64,000 nt of DNA, taken from assembly GCF_004331465.1 (NCBI RefSeq), contig NZ_SJKB01000005.1:186001-250000 (forward strand), read 5' to 3'. This document shows, piece by piece, positions 1 through 8,378 of this stretch. The stretch comes from Kribbella pittospori (lineage in GTDB: Bacteria; Actinomycetota; Actinomycetes; Propionibacteriales; Kribbellaceae). The notes under the pieces were generated by a model. It saw only the letters and a program-made list of their open reading frames with translations. It was not told the DNA's origin and searched no databases. The translations under genes were made by a program, and so were the position numbers. Each line of letters begins with the position of its first letter. Positions within the stretch are counted from its first letter, which is position 1.

Positions 1-340
1 CGTGCAGCAGCGACCACACACTCGCGATCCCCAGGATCACCGCCTCCACCTTCAGCAGGACCAGGGATCCCTGGCTCAGCCCGGTCGCCCGGGTCCGGAA
101 CTGGATCGCCAGCAGGCTGAACACTCCGAGCTGGAACGCGAGCCCGGTCAGGTCACCGACCCGCTCGGGCACCCCCTCGTTCATCGTGCCGAACGCGAAG
201 ATGCTTGCGGCCCAGGTCAGGGTCCCCGCAGTCAGTGCCAGACCCAGTCGCTGGATCGTGCGCACGTCCACACCGGCCGGCGAGGCCGTCGTACCGCCGT
301 ACCGAACGTCGGTCCGGACTCGCGCTGGTGTCTCCGTCAT
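1..340 (-). CDS. Membrane protein of unknown function, 3' end cut by window edge
   Basis: The reverse strand is open from an ATG at 340 to the window edge, giving 113 residues without a stop. A purine-rich ribosome site (GGGAGGAAGG) lies 8-17 bases before the ATG. The protein starts with a polar stretch of about 28 residues, then three hydrophobic segments near residues 31-50, 64-82 and 94-113, so it is probably an inner-membrane protein. I do not recognise the family. It diverges from the histidine kinase gene at 484, and a perfect 17-base palindrome sits in the space between them, so the neighbouring two-component system may control it. The C-terminal part is outside the window. Confidence 0.72.
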   Translation of the reverse strand, partial: MTETPARVRTDVRYGGTTASPAGVDVRTIQRLGLALTAGTLTWAASIFAFGTMNEGVPERVGDLTGLAFQLGVFSLLAIQFRTRATGLSQGSLVLLKVEAVILGIASVWSLLH

Positions 341-359
341 GGTCTTTCCTTCCTCCCCT

Positions 360-376
360 GAGGTACGGCGTACCTC
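360..376. promoter_or_regulatory. 17-base perfect palindrome, putative operator
   Basis: GAGGTACG-G-CGTACCTC is an exact inverted repeat with 8-base arms and one central base. It lies 20 bases upstream of the start of the reverse membrane protein and 108 bases before the kinase start. NarL/LuxR-type response regulators commonly bind such inverted repeats, so the regulator at 2549 is the obvious candidate; TetR or other dimers remain possible. The function is inferred. Confidence 0.5.
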
Positions 377-483
377 CTGACCAGAACTCTCCCGGGCGGG
401 GCGACCCGGGCGGCAGGTGCTGCGGTCCTCAACCGTGTCCCGGATCGGGACGGGACAGTTGACCCGCGACGGCGGGACACACT

Positions 484-2556
484 GTGGGTGACAATGCAGG
501 CGTGGGGGAGGACGCACGGGCGGGGTGGTGGCCGGCTGCACTAGGGGCAGCCGCCCTGTTGCTTGCCGCCGTCACAATGGTCCTCGACGTCCGGAACGGC
601 GCCGGCGCACCGGCTGCCGCTGAGCTGGACGCAGGCTGGACCAGCGCCCTCTCTGGACTCGCGCAGGTCATTCCGGGCCTGCTGCTTCTCCAGCGTCTGC
701 CGCGTCACCCGGTCGCCTGGATCCTGACCGGATCCGGGCTGTTGTGGATCCTCGACGGGTTCGCTGCGAGCTGGGCGACGTACGCGATCTACACGTCGCC
801 AGGGCTGCCGGGCGCGTCGGCGGCGTACTGGTTCTACTCCCGCTTCGGTGCGTTCCTGCTGCTCGGGCTGCCGCTGCTCATCCTGCTCTTCCCGGACGGC
901 AAGCTGCCCACGGCGAGGCTGTGGCGCTGGCTGTCCGTCGTCAGCCTTGCCCTGACCGTGCTCCTACCGCTCCTGCTGCTAGTCGCGCCGGTCGCCGTCA
1001 TGGAGCGCTATCACAACGCGGCCCTGCCGCCGGAGGTCTCCCGCTTGTCGCTGGACCCCTTCAGCGTCGGCCTGTCGTACAGCACGTGGGAGCCGATCCT
1101 GCAGGTCGCGTACGCCGGTGTGCTGGCGAGCCTCGTCGTACCGTTCGCCGTCACCGTGCACCGCTACCGGACGGCCACGCGGGAGCGACGCGCGCAGATC
1201 CGGTGGCTGATGTGGGCTGCGCTGGTGGACCTGATCGTGCTGATCATCCCGTTCGAGAACCCGCCCGAGGTCGTGGCCATCCTCTTCGCGGGGTCCATCG
1301 CGCTCACCTCGGCCGCGATCGTCGTTGCGGTCACCAAACATCGGCTGTACGACGTCGATCGGTTGCTCTCGGCCACCTTCCTGTACGGCGTACTCGCGGC
1401 TCTCGTGGTCGGTGTCGACCTGGCCGTGTTCGCGATCGCGGGCGGCGTACTCGGCGAGCGTGATGCCGCACTGGTCGCGATCGCAGTCGTCGCCGTGGTC
1501 TACGCCCCGCTGCGAGTCCGGCTCTGGCAGTGGGTACGGCGTCTCGTCCGCGGCTCTCGCGATGATCCGTACGCGACCATGTCCACACTGGCCGAGCGGC
1601 TCGAGTCGGCCGCCGACCCGGATGAGCAGCTCCGAGCGGTGACCCGCACGCTGGCAGAGGCGTTCCGCCTGCCATACGTACGGGTGGAGCTCGAGCGACC
1701 CGGCGGCCGGCTGGCGATCGTCGAGCACGGACGGGAATCGGGCCCGACACATGCGCTGCCGGTCGGCTATCGGGGCGAGTCGGTCGGCCGTCTGGTCTTC
1801 TGCCGAGGTGACGGTACAGCGTTGTCCGAGCGGGACCAGCGGTTACTCGGCGATCTCGTACGCCAGGCCGCCGCGGCTGCGCGGGCCAGCGAGCTGAGCA
1901 CCGAGTTGCAGCAGAGTCGGAGCCGGCTGGTCGCGGCCCGCGAGGAAGAGCGGCGGCGGATCCGGCGGGACCTGCACGACAGCCTCGGTCCGAGTCTTGG
2001 AGCGGTTGCCCTGCGCATCGAGACGGCCCGCAACCTCGCCGCGTCCGCTCCGGCCGACGCCGATCGGATGCTGGATCAGGCGACGACCGAGGTGGCTGCC
2101 GCCCTGGCCGACGTACGGCGGCTCGTGCACGACCTGCGTCCACCGGCTCTGGATGAGCTAGGCCTGGTACGGGCGATCGAGCAGCAGGCCGAGCGCTTCC
2201 GGCTCGGCGGACTGGCGGTGTCCGTTGCCGCGGACCCGCTCGGCTCGCTGCCGGCGGGCGTGGAGGTGGCGGCGTACCGGATCGCATCGGAGGCGCTGAC
2301 GAACGTGGCGCGGCATGCGGAGGCGTCCCGGTGCGACATCGTGCTGCGGCTGGAGGAGTCGACGTTGGAGTTGTCGGTGACGGACGACGGTGTGGGGATC
2401 GGCGAGGAGGTGCATGCGGGCGTGGGCATGTTGTCGGTGCGGGAACGGGCCGCGGAGCTCGGGGGAGTCTGCAGTGTCACCTGCCCGGCGGGTGGCGGCA
2501 CCGTCGTACAGGTGCGGTTGCCGCTGGACGCCGTACCGGAGGTAGTCCATGGGTGA
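484..2556 (+). CDS. Sensor histidine kinase, NarL/LiaS type (HisKA_3)
   Basis: This 690-residue membrane kinase senses an unknown signal and phosphorylates the response regulator encoded next. Residues about 15-345 hold many hydrophobic segments, a large membrane sensor. A GAF-like linker follows, then the HisKA_3 dimerisation helix with the motif RRDLHDSLGPSLGA (phospho-acceptor His498). The HATPase domain has an N-box (EALTNVARHA, Asn607), VTDDGVGI and GVGMLSVRERA. The start is GTG at 484; no strong ribosome site precedes it, and a second in-frame GTG lies 18 bases on, so the exact start is open. Its stop lies inside the regulator gene by 8 bases, which implies translational coupling. Confidence 0.92.
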   Translation: MGDNAGVGEDARAGWWPAALGAAALLLAAVTMVLDVRNGAGAPAAAELDAGWTSALSGLAQVIPGLLLLQRLPRHPVAWILTGSGLLWILDGFAASWATYAIYTSPGLPGASAAYWFYSRFGAFLLLGLPLLILLFPDGKLPTARLWRWLSVVSLALTVLLPLLLLVAPVAVMERYHNAALPPEVSRLSLDPFSVGLSYSTWEPILQVAYAGVLASLVVPFAVTVHRYRTATRERRAQIRWLMWAALVDLIVLIIPFENPPEVVAILFAGSIALTSAAIVVAVTKHRLYDVDRLLSATFLYGVLAALVVGVDLAVFAIAGGVLGERDAALVAIAVVAVVYAPLRVRLWQWVRRLVRGSRDDPYATMSTLAERLESAADPDEQLRAVTRTLAEAFRLPYVRVELERPGGRLAIVEHGRESGPTHALPVGYRGESVGRLVFCRGDGTALSERDQRLLGDLVRQAAAAARASELSTELQQSRSRLVAAREEERRRIRRDLHDSLGPSLGAVALRIETARNLAASAPADADRMLDQATTEVAAALADVRRLVHDLRPPALDELGLVRAIEQQAERFRLGGLAVSVAADPLGSLPAGVEVAAYRIASEALTNVARHAEASRCDIVLRLEESTLELSVTDDGVGIGEEVHAGVGMLSVRERAAELGGVCSVTCPAGGGTVVQVRLPLDAVPEVVHG

Positions 2557-3199
2557 GACGGTGCGGGTGCTGCTGGCCGACGACCATCCGGTGTACCGCG
2601 ACGGGCTGGCCGCACTCCTGGGATCGCTGGATGGCGTCGAGGTCGTCGGTACGGCGGCCGACGGGGTCGAGGCCGTGGACCGCGCGCGGGAGTTGCAGCC
2701 GGACGTGGTCGTGATGGACGTCCAGATGCCGCGCCTGGACGGGATTGAGGCCACCCGCGCGATCACCGCGGACAGTCCGCACATCGGGGTCGTCGTACTC
2801 ACCATGGCGGAGGAGGATCAGACGCTGTTCGCGGCGATGCGGGCCGGCGCACGCGGGTACTTGCTGAAGGGCGCGAATCAGGGGGAGATCGTGCGGGCGA
2901 TCACCGCGGTCGCCCAAGGCGAGGCGATCTTCGGGCCGGCGATCGCCCGGCGCGTGGCCGATTTCTTCACCGCCGGACCGGCCGCGACGCCAGACAGTCC
3001 GTTCCCTCAGCTCACCACCCGCGAGCAGGAGATCCTGGCCTTGGTCGCCGCCGGCCGATCGAACGCCCAGATCGCCGCCGAGCTGTACCTCTCACCGAAG
3101 ACCGTCCGCAACAACGTCTCGAACATCTTCGCCAAACTCCACGTCGCCGACCGCGCCGAGGCGATCATCCGAGCCCGCGACGCCGGCCTCGGCCACTAG
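2549..3199 (+). CDS. LuxR/NarL-family response regulator
   Basis: A 216-residue DNA-binding regulator and the partner of the kinase upstream. The receiver domain shows the acidic pair Asp11/Asp12, phospho-acceptor Asp57 in VVVMDVQMPR, Thr85 and Lys107 in YLLKG. The C-terminal LuxR helix-turn-helix runs from about residue 150 (LTTREQEILALVAAG, then KTVRNNVSNIFAKL). The length is standard for the family. The gene overlaps the kinase by 8 bases. A likely target is the palindrome at 360-376 between the kinase and the divergent membrane protein, but that is inference from position. Confidence 0.94.
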   Translation: MGETVRVLLADDHPVYRDGLAALLGSLDGVEVVGTAADGVEAVDRARELQPDVVVMDVQMPRLDGIEATRAITADSPHIGVVVLTMAEEDQTLFAAMRAGARGYLLKGANQGEIVRAITAVAQGEAIFGPAIARRVADFFTAGPAATPDSPFPQLTTREQEILALVAAGRSNAQIAAELYLSPKTVRNNVSNIFAKLHVADRAEAIIRARDAGLGH

Positions 3200-3203
3200 G
3201 TTT

Positions 3204-3233
3204 TTGACTGTGCGATACAGAATGGGTTAGCGT
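3204..3233 (+). promoter_or_regulatory. Leaderless promoter with internal operator for the TetR gene
   Basis: A -35 element TTGACT (3204-3209) and a -10 element TAGCGT (3228-3233) are 18 bases apart. The expected transcription start, about 7 bases downstream, falls on the GTG codon at 3240, so the mRNA is probably leaderless. Between the two boxes lies the inverted repeat CTGTGCGATACAG (3208-3220, 4-base arms), placed where a TetR repressor would block its own promoter. Confidence 0.6.
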
Positions 3234-3239
3234 GCCGGG

Positions 3240-3821
3240 GTGGCCAGACCTCGGGAGTTCGACGACAGTGCCGTGCTCGACGCGGCGATGGAGCTGTTCT
3301 GGGAGAAGGGGTACGAGGCAACGACCACCCAGGACCTGTGCGATCGCACGGGTCTGGGCCGGGGGAGTCTCTACAACGCCTACGGCAGCAAGCACGCGCT
3401 CTACGAGGACTCGATCAAGCGGTACGCCGCAACCCGCGCGGCCATGCAGCTGGACGAGTTGACGCCGAACGGCGGCTCGGTGCGGCAGAGACTGCGAGAC
3501 CTGATGATCAGCATGATCGACCTGGACCTGAAGGATCCCGGCCGCCGCGGCTGCCTGGCACTGAATGCGGCGACCGAGGTGGCAGGCCGGACCGGCGACG
3601 TCGGCGGCTTGGTCGCGCGGCAGTTCCAGGATCTCGAGGGAGCGCTCGCTGCACTGATCTCGATCGGCCAGAGCACGGGGGAGTTGCGGGCGGATCGGCC
3701 GCCGCTGCAGGTCGCGCGGATGTTCCAGAGCGCGTACTACGGCCTGCGCGTGCTCGCGAAGGTCACCGACGACCGCCGGGCCCTGCTCGACGTCGTCGAC
3801 GGCACCGTCGACGCGCTCTGA
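3240..3821 (+). CDS. TetR/AcrR-family transcriptional repressor
   Basis: A 193-residue regulator. The N-terminal TetR helix-turn-helix spans about residues 8-55 (FWEKGYEATTTQDLCDRTGL, then GSLYNAYGSKHALYEDS). The rest is a helical ligand-binding and dimerisation domain with the GRRGCLALNAATE segment seen in one common TetR subgroup. The GTG start at 3240 coincides with the predicted transcription start. Its stop codon overlaps the start of the MFS gene (TGATG), so the two form an operon. The usual logic is that the repressor controls the exporter and itself, and that a substrate of the exporter releases it; the ligand cannot be read from sequence. Confidence 0.93.
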   Translation: MARPREFDDSAVLDAAMELFWEKGYEATTTQDLCDRTGLGRGSLYNAYGSKHALYEDSIKRYAATRAAMQLDELTPNGGSVRQRLRDLMISMIDLDLKDPGRRGCLALNAATEVAGRTGDVGGLVARQFQDLEGALAALISIGQSTGELRADRPPLQVARMFQSAYYGLRVLAKVTDDRRALLDVVDGTVDAL

Positions 3822-4981
3822 TGGAACGCTCCCTCGCTGCCCTGCTGGTCTGCGTCTTCGGCGTCACCACCGGCGAGTTCGTGCTGGCTGGGATCCTGCC
3901 CGCGGTGGCCGGCGACCTGGAGGTCTCGATCCCCGCGGCCGGGTTGCTGGTCACGGCGTACGCGCTGGGCATGATCGTCGGCGGACCGTTGCTGACAGCA
4001 ATCACTGCCGGCCGCCCGCGCAAGCCGCTCGTCGTCGGCCTGCTGGCGGTCGCCGTCGCCGGCAATCTGCTGTCGGCCGTCGCTCCCGGGTACGGCGTCC
4101 TGTTCGCGGCGCGGGTCGTGACCGCGTTGGTGACGTCGACCTTCTTCGCCAACGCGATCGTGATCGCGACGTCGGCCGCGCCCGCGGGCAAGCAGGCCTC
4201 GACCGTGGCGAAGCTTGTCTTCGGCATGAATCTCGCGATGATCCTCGGCGCACCGCTCGGCACGTGGATCGGCGAGGCGTTCGGCTGGCGCGCGACGTTC
4301 GGTGCGATCACCGCGTGCTGCGCCGTCGGTCTGCTGCTGGTCGCCCGGCTGGTGCCCGGGGATCAGCCTGTCACCCGGAGCCGGGCGTTCGGAGAGTTCA
4401 CCGTCTTCCGAAACCAGGACCTGGTGCTCGCCATCGCCATCACCGCGGTCGCGAACATCGGCCTGCTGATGGTGTTCACGTACCTCGCTCCGCTGCTGAC
4501 CGGCCCGGGGGCCTTCGCGGCGGCAGCCGTCGCGCCGATGCTCCTCGTGTACGGCGTCGGAGCAACCATCGGCAACCTGATCGGCGGCCGCCTGGCAGAC
4601 CGCGCACTCCTCCCGTCCCAACTCGGCGCGCTCGCCGTCCTCGTCGTACTGCTCGTCGCACTCTGGGCAAGTCCGCATCCCGTAGTCACTGGTCTCCTGG
4701 TGTTCGCCGCCGGTGCCGTCGGCTTCTCAGTCATCCCAGGCATGCAAACCCGCGTCCTGACCACCGCCGCCGCAGCCCCAACCCTCGCCATCGCCGTCAA
4801 CGCATCGGCCTACCAGGTAGCGGCAGCATTCGCCGGCTGGCTCGGCGGCAGGGTGATCGCCGGCCCAGGCATGACGTCGATCTACCTTGCCGCTGCCCTG
4901 GCAACGGTTCTCGGCATCGGGCTGAGTGCAGTGGCGTTGCGGCGGGATCGCGTCAGGGTCAAGCAATCAGTGCTTCGGTGA
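3821..4981 (+). CDS. MFS drug/metabolite exporter, DHA1 type
   Basis: A 386-residue protein with about 12 hydrophobic segments. FGVTTGEFVLAGILPAVAGD near the N-terminus and the cytoplasmic loop TAGRPRKPLVV after helix 2 are typical of the AraJ/CmlR-like branch of DHA1 proton-drug antiporters in the inner membrane. The reading frame is open much further upstream, but the ATG at 3821 overlapping the TetR stop is the sensible start: earlier codons lie wholly inside tetR. The substrate is unknown; chloramphenicol-like compounds or arabinose-type sugars are exported by relatives. The 3' end overlaps the convergent hydrolase gene by 23 bases. Confidence 0.9.
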   Translation: MERSLAALLVCVFGVTTGEFVLAGILPAVAGDLEVSIPAAGLLVTAYALGMIVGGPLLTAITAGRPRKPLVVGLLAVAVAGNLLSAVAPGYGVLFAARVVTALVTSTFFANAIVIATSAAPAGKQASTVAKLVFGMNLAMILGAPLGTWIGEAFGWRATFGAITACCAVGLLLVARLVPGDQPVTRSRAFGEFTVFRNQDLVLAIAITAVANIGLLMVFTYLAPLLTGPGAFAAAAVAPMLLVYGVGATIGNLIGGRLADRALLPSQLGALAVLVVLLVALWASPHPVVTGLLVFAAGAVGFSVIPGMQTRVLTTAAAAPTLAIAVNASAYQVAAAFAGWLGGRVIAGPGMTSIYLAAALATVLGIGLSAVALRRDRVRVKQSVLR

Positions 4982-5759
4982 CGAAACGGCGGAACTCGTC
5001 CGGGGCCGAGAACATCGGCATGTGGTCGGCGTCGGGGATGACCTTGAGGCCGGCCGTCGGGGCCTGGGTGGCGAGGCGGGCGGCCCAGAGTTGGGTGCCT
5101 TGGAAGTCGCGGCCGCCGACGAGCACGGACAGCGGCGGCTTGAGCTCCGCGAACCGGGTCTTGATCGGGGGATCGAGCTCCTCGCCATGATGGACGGGCA
5201 TCGTCAGCACGCGGGAGTTGGCGATCGCCAGGCCGATCAGCAGGCGTCGATCGGCCTCGTTGACCACCGGGCACCAGCCGGCCACGTCATACGCGGCGGC
5301 AGCCGGGATGCCGTCCGCGGCCAGGATCTCCTCGAGACGGGTGAAGTGTGCCCGCATCACCACGCGAGCCGCCGCCTCCGCCGGGCTTGCGTCCGGGAAC
5401 TCCCCGAACGATCCGGCCACCGCGCACACCCGGCGAACCCGGTCGGGATACCGGTGCGCGAAACCCAACGCCCGCCGCGCACCATCCGAGGAGCCGATCA
5501 GCACGGCACGCTCAACGCCTGCCGCGTCCATGACCGCGGCGAGGTCGTCGATCTCGCTGTACGCCGCGTACGACGCTGACGATAGCCCGTTGTCGCGATA
5601 GTCCCACGTGGTGACCCGGGCCGATTCCGACAGCCACGCGACCGTCGAGTCCCACATCCGTACGTCGGCCAGACCGCCGTTCAGGAGCACGACATCCGCG
5701 CCTTGGCCGTGCTGCTCGTAGTAGAGGTAGCCGTCGGGCACCTCCACGAAATTCCTCAT
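4959..5759 (-). CDS. Alpha/beta-hydrolase fold protein
   Basis: A 266-residue soluble hydrolase. The nucleophile elbow is GSSDG (Ser91), an acid residue is probably the Asp in VGGRDFQGT, and the catalytic His is His246 in DADHMPMF. The fold and length fit the general esterase, lactonase or haloperoxidase group; the substrate cannot be assigned. The ATG at 5759 overlaps the stop of the M20 gene by four bases (ATGA), so it is the last gene of a three-gene reverse operon. The open frame extends upstream through the M20 gene, but that extension is out of frame with real protein and was discarded. Confidence 0.88.
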   Translation of the reverse strand: MRNFVEVPDGYLYYEQHGQGADVVLLNGGLADVRMWDSTVAWLSESARVTTWDYRDNGLSSASYAAYSEIDDLAAVMDAAGVERAVLIGSSDGARRALGFAHRYPDRVRRVCAVAGSFGEFPDASPAEAAARVVMRAHFTRLEEILAADGIPAAAAYDVAGWCPVVNEADRRLLIGLAIANSRVLTMPVHHGEELDPPIKTRFAELKPPLSVLVGGRDFQGTQLWAARLATQAPTAGLKVIPDADHMPMFSAPDEFRRFVTEALIA

Positions 5760-6949
5760 CGGACGAGGCGGCGTACGGCGAGCTCGGCCAGAAGGGCGGC
5801 TCCGTCGGGGAGGACGGAGTCGTCGAAGTCGGCCAAGGGGGAGTGGTTGTCGGCGGCCGCGTCGGGGTCGGTGGATCGGCAGGCGCTGAGGTTGAGGTAC
5901 ACGCCAGGGACCTCGTTGAGAACGTACGACATGTCCTCGGCACCACAGCGGGGATTGGCGCGTTCGCGGAAGCGGTCGGGGCCGAAGACGTCGACGATGA
6001 CGTCGCGGGCGAACTGATACTCCTCGACGTTGTTGACCGTCACCGGGTAGCCGATCTGGTACTCCGCCTTGGCGACCAGTCCGTGCGCCGTGGCCATCGA
6101 CTCGACCAGCTGGATCGACGCCTGCTGCACCTTCGCCCGGGCTTCTTCGGAGAACGTCCGGACGGTCGCGTCGAAGAACGCGTCGTCGGGAATGATGTTC
6201 TCCTTCGTGCCGCCGGCGATCCGTCCGACCGTGAGCACGACCGGGTCGAACACGTCGAACTGCCGCGTGATCATCGTCTGCAGAGCGGTCACGATCTCGC
6301 AGAGCACCGGGATCGGGTCCTTGCCGCGGTACGGCGTCGACCCGTGCGTCCCCGCACCGACGACGCGGACGTGCAACTGGTCGGCCGCCGCCATGAACGA
6401 GCCCGGACGGCTGCTCCACATCCCGCGCGCCAGCCCTGCCGACCCGACATGCAGTCCGTACGCCGCATCCGCGCGCCGCCCGGCCGCGTCGAGAACACCT
6501 TCGCGGATCATGATCGGCGCCCCGCCGCTGGTCTCCTCGCCCGGCTGGAACATGAACACCACGTCCCCGGCGAGCTCGGCCTGCATCGCCGACAGGATCT
6601 TCGCGGCGCCGACCAGCCCGGCGACGTGGAGATCGTGGCCGCAGGCATGCATCATCCCGGGATGCTGGGACACGAACGGCACGTCGGTCCGCTCCATCAC
6701 CGGCAGCGCGTCCATGTCACCGCGGAGCAGGACGACCGGTCCGGGACCGCCTCCGCCGCGCAGTACGGCGGTCACCGAGGACAGCTCCTTGCCGAGCGTG
6801 ATCTCCAGCGGCAGGCCGGCGAGCGCGTCGAGGACGAGTTGCTGGGTCTTCGGCAGTTCGAGGTCGTACTCCGGTACCTGGTGCAGCGCCCGGCGGAGAG
6901 CGACGATCTCGTCGCGGAACTGCTCCGCCAGCTCGACAGTCTTGGTCAT
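5756..6949 (-). CDS. M20-family amidohydrolase (IAA-amino acid hydrolase/hippurate hydrolase-like)
   Basis: A 397-residue metallo-enzyme that hydrolyses N-acyl amino acids or related amides in the cytoplasm. Predicted metal ligands are Cys103 and His105 in HACGHD, Glu138/139 in PGEETSGG, His167 in GLHVG and a C-terminal His in DNHSPLADFDD. This matches the hippurate hydrolase/IAA-amido hydrolase subfamily, which uses Cys as a bridging ligand. HGSTP marks the lid domain. Its start overlaps the exonuclease stop (ATGA) and its stop overlaps the next start (ATGA), so all three genes are coupled. The physiological substrate is not evident. Confidence 0.92.
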   Translation of the reverse strand: MTKTVELAEQFRDEIVALRRALHQVPEYDLELPKTQQLVLDALAGLPLEITLGKELSSVTAVLRGGGGPGPVVLLRGDMDALPVMERTDVPFVSQHPGMMHACGHDLHVAGLVGAAKILSAMQAELAGDVVFMFQPGEETSGGAPIMIREGVLDAAGRRADAAYGLHVGSAGLARGMWSSRPGSFMAAADQLHVRVVGAGTHGSTPYRGKDPIPVLCEIVTALQTMITRQFDVFDPVVLTVGRIAGGTKENIIPDDAFFDATVRTFSEEARAKVQQASIQLVESMATAHGLVAKAEYQIGYPVTVNNVEEYQFARDVIVDVFGPDRFRERANPRCGAEDMSYVLNEVPGVYLNLSACRSTDPDAAADNHSPLADFDDSVLPDGAALLAELAVRRLVR

Positions 6950-7890
6950 GCCTTCGGTCCCAGGTTCAGCGCGTTCATGACCCGCTGGGCGCTGCCGCCC
7001 AGCTCGAGCAGTTCGACCAGGTCGAGCCAGCGTTCGGGGTCCTTGACCTCGCTCGGGATGGTCGCGTCGAACTTGCCGACCGGCGCGTCCTTGGCCACCG
7101 CGACCACCTTCGGCGCGACGTCCAGGTAGTCGCTCGCCTCGAGGATCTTGCGTTTCACCGACGGCGACATCGGCGTACTCGCCTCGGCGGCCGCGGCCCG
7201 GATCGCGTCCAGGTCGCCGTACGCCGTGACCAGGGAGGCTGCTGTCTTCTCGCCGATGCCCTTGACGCCGGGCAGGCCGTCGGAGGCGTCGCCGCGGAGC
7301 GTCGCGAAGTCGGCGTACCGGTTCGCGGGGACGTCGTACTTCGCGAGCAGCGCCTTCTCGTCGTACACCTCGGCCCGGCCGACCCCGCGCGCGGCGGTGT
7401 AGACGATCCGGATGCCACGGCTGTCGTCGATCAGCTGGAACAGGTCGCGGTCGCCGGTGACGACGTCGACCGGCATCTTCGCCTGGTGCGACAGCGTGCC
7501 GATCACGTCGTCGGCCTCGTGGTCGGCGGCACCCACGATGGCGATGCCGAGGGCCTCCAGGCAGGCACGGATGTACGGCACCTGGACCTCGAGCCGGTCC
7601 GGCACGTCCTCGACCTGCTCGCCCTTCGGCGTCACGAACTCGACCCGCTGCGCCTTGTACGACGGGATCAGCGCGACCCGCCAGGACGGACGCCAGTTGT
7701 CGTCCCAGCACGCCACCAGGTGCGTCGGCCGGTGGTTCTCGGTCAGCCGCGCGATGAAGTCGAGCAGCCCGCGGACCGCGTTCGTCGGCGTACCGTCGGC
7801 AGCCTTCATCGTGTCCGGCACGCCGAAGAAGGCGCGAAAGTACAGCGACGCGGTATCGAGCAGCATCAGCCGCTGGGGTGTCTCAGCCAT
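6946..7890 (-). CDS. 5'-3' exonuclease (Pol I N-terminal domain homologue)
   Basis: A 314-residue free-standing flap nuclease/5'-3' exonuclease, as found in many actinobacteria beside a full DNA polymerase I. The PIN-like core has acidic metal ligands in MLLDTASLYFRAF, VACWDD, HEADDVIGTL and VVTGDRDLFQL. The helix-hairpin-helix clamp is LRGDASDGLPGVKGIGEKTA. It probably acts on flaps or RNA primers in repair and replication. It is the first gene of the reverse operon, so its promoter faces the Lrp gene promoter across about 47 bases. Pairing a repair nuclease with amidohydrolase and hydrolase genes may be only positional. Confidence 0.92.
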   Translation of the reverse strand: MAETPQRLMLLDTASLYFRAFFGVPDTMKAADGTPTNAVRGLLDFIARLTENHRPTHLVACWDDNWRPSWRVALIPSYKAQRVEFVTPKGEQVEDVPDRLEVQVPYIRACLEALGIAIVGAADHEADDVIGTLSHQAKMPVDVVTGDRDLFQLIDDSRGIRIVYTAARGVGRAEVYDEKALLAKYDVPANRYADFATLRGDASDGLPGVKGIGEKTAASLVTAYGDLDAIRAAAAEASTPMSPSVKRKILEASDYLDVAPKVVAVAKDAPVGKFDATIPSEVKDPERWLDLVELLELGGSAQRVMNALNLGPKA

Positions 7891-7937
7891 GGGGCGATGC
7901 TTTCATGCCGGGGCGTCGCGGCAGTAGGGTCTCCAGG

Positions 7938-8378
7938 GTGGAGGACCTGGACCGCAAGATCGTCGGGCTGCTGGCCAGCGACGGCAGGATGAGTTTTACC
8001 GACCTCGGGAAGGCGACCGGCCTGTCCACGTCCGCGGTGCACCAGCGGGTCAAGCGGCTCGAGCAGCGCGGCATCATCCAGGGGTACGCCGCCACCGTCG
8101 ACCACACCGCGCTCGACCTGCCGCTGACCGCGCTGATCTCGATCCGCCCGATCGACCCGTCCCAGCCTGACGACTCGCCCGAGCGCCTCCGCGACGTACC
8201 AGAGATCGAATCCTGCTACTCCGTCGCCGGCGACTCCAGCTACATCCTCGTCGTCCGGGTCGCCTCCCCGGTCGCCCTCGAAAACCTCCTGGCCACCATC
8301 CGGGCCCGCGCCAACGTCTCCACCACAACCACCATCGTCCTCAGCACCCCCTACGAACGCCGCCCCCCGGCCCTTTAG
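7938..8378 (+). CDS. Lrp/AsnC-family transcriptional regulator
   Basis: A 146-residue regulator with an N-terminal helix-turn-helix (DLDRKIVGLLASDGRMSFTD, then STSAVHQRVKRLEQRGII) and a C-terminal ligand-binding RAM domain (YSVAGDSSYILVVRV). The frame is open back to an ATG at 7878, but that would overlap the divergent exonuclease start. The GTG at 7938 begins the conserved domain exactly and lies 8 bases after a TAGGGT -10 box (7925-7930), so a leaderless start is likely. Such proteins sense amino acids. The gene is not adjacent to an amino-acid gene, but the lysine locus 2.4 kb downstream is a possible target. Confidence 0.88.
   Translation: MEDLDRKIVGLLASDGRMSFTDLGKATGLSTSAVHQRVKRLEQRGIIQGYAATVDHTALDLPLTALISIRPIDPSQPDDSPERLRDVPEIESCYSVAGDSSYILVVRVASPVALENLLATIRARANVSTTTTIVLSTPYERRPPAL

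Noticed and set aside
3338..3820. 161-residue extension before the MFS exporter
   Set aside because: Entirely within the TetR gene in a different frame, Arg-rich, no homology; ATG 3821 overlapping the stop is convincing.
5843..7129. 428-residue forward open frame
   Set aside because: It is antisense to the M20 amidohydrolase and the exonuclease, both with full motifs.
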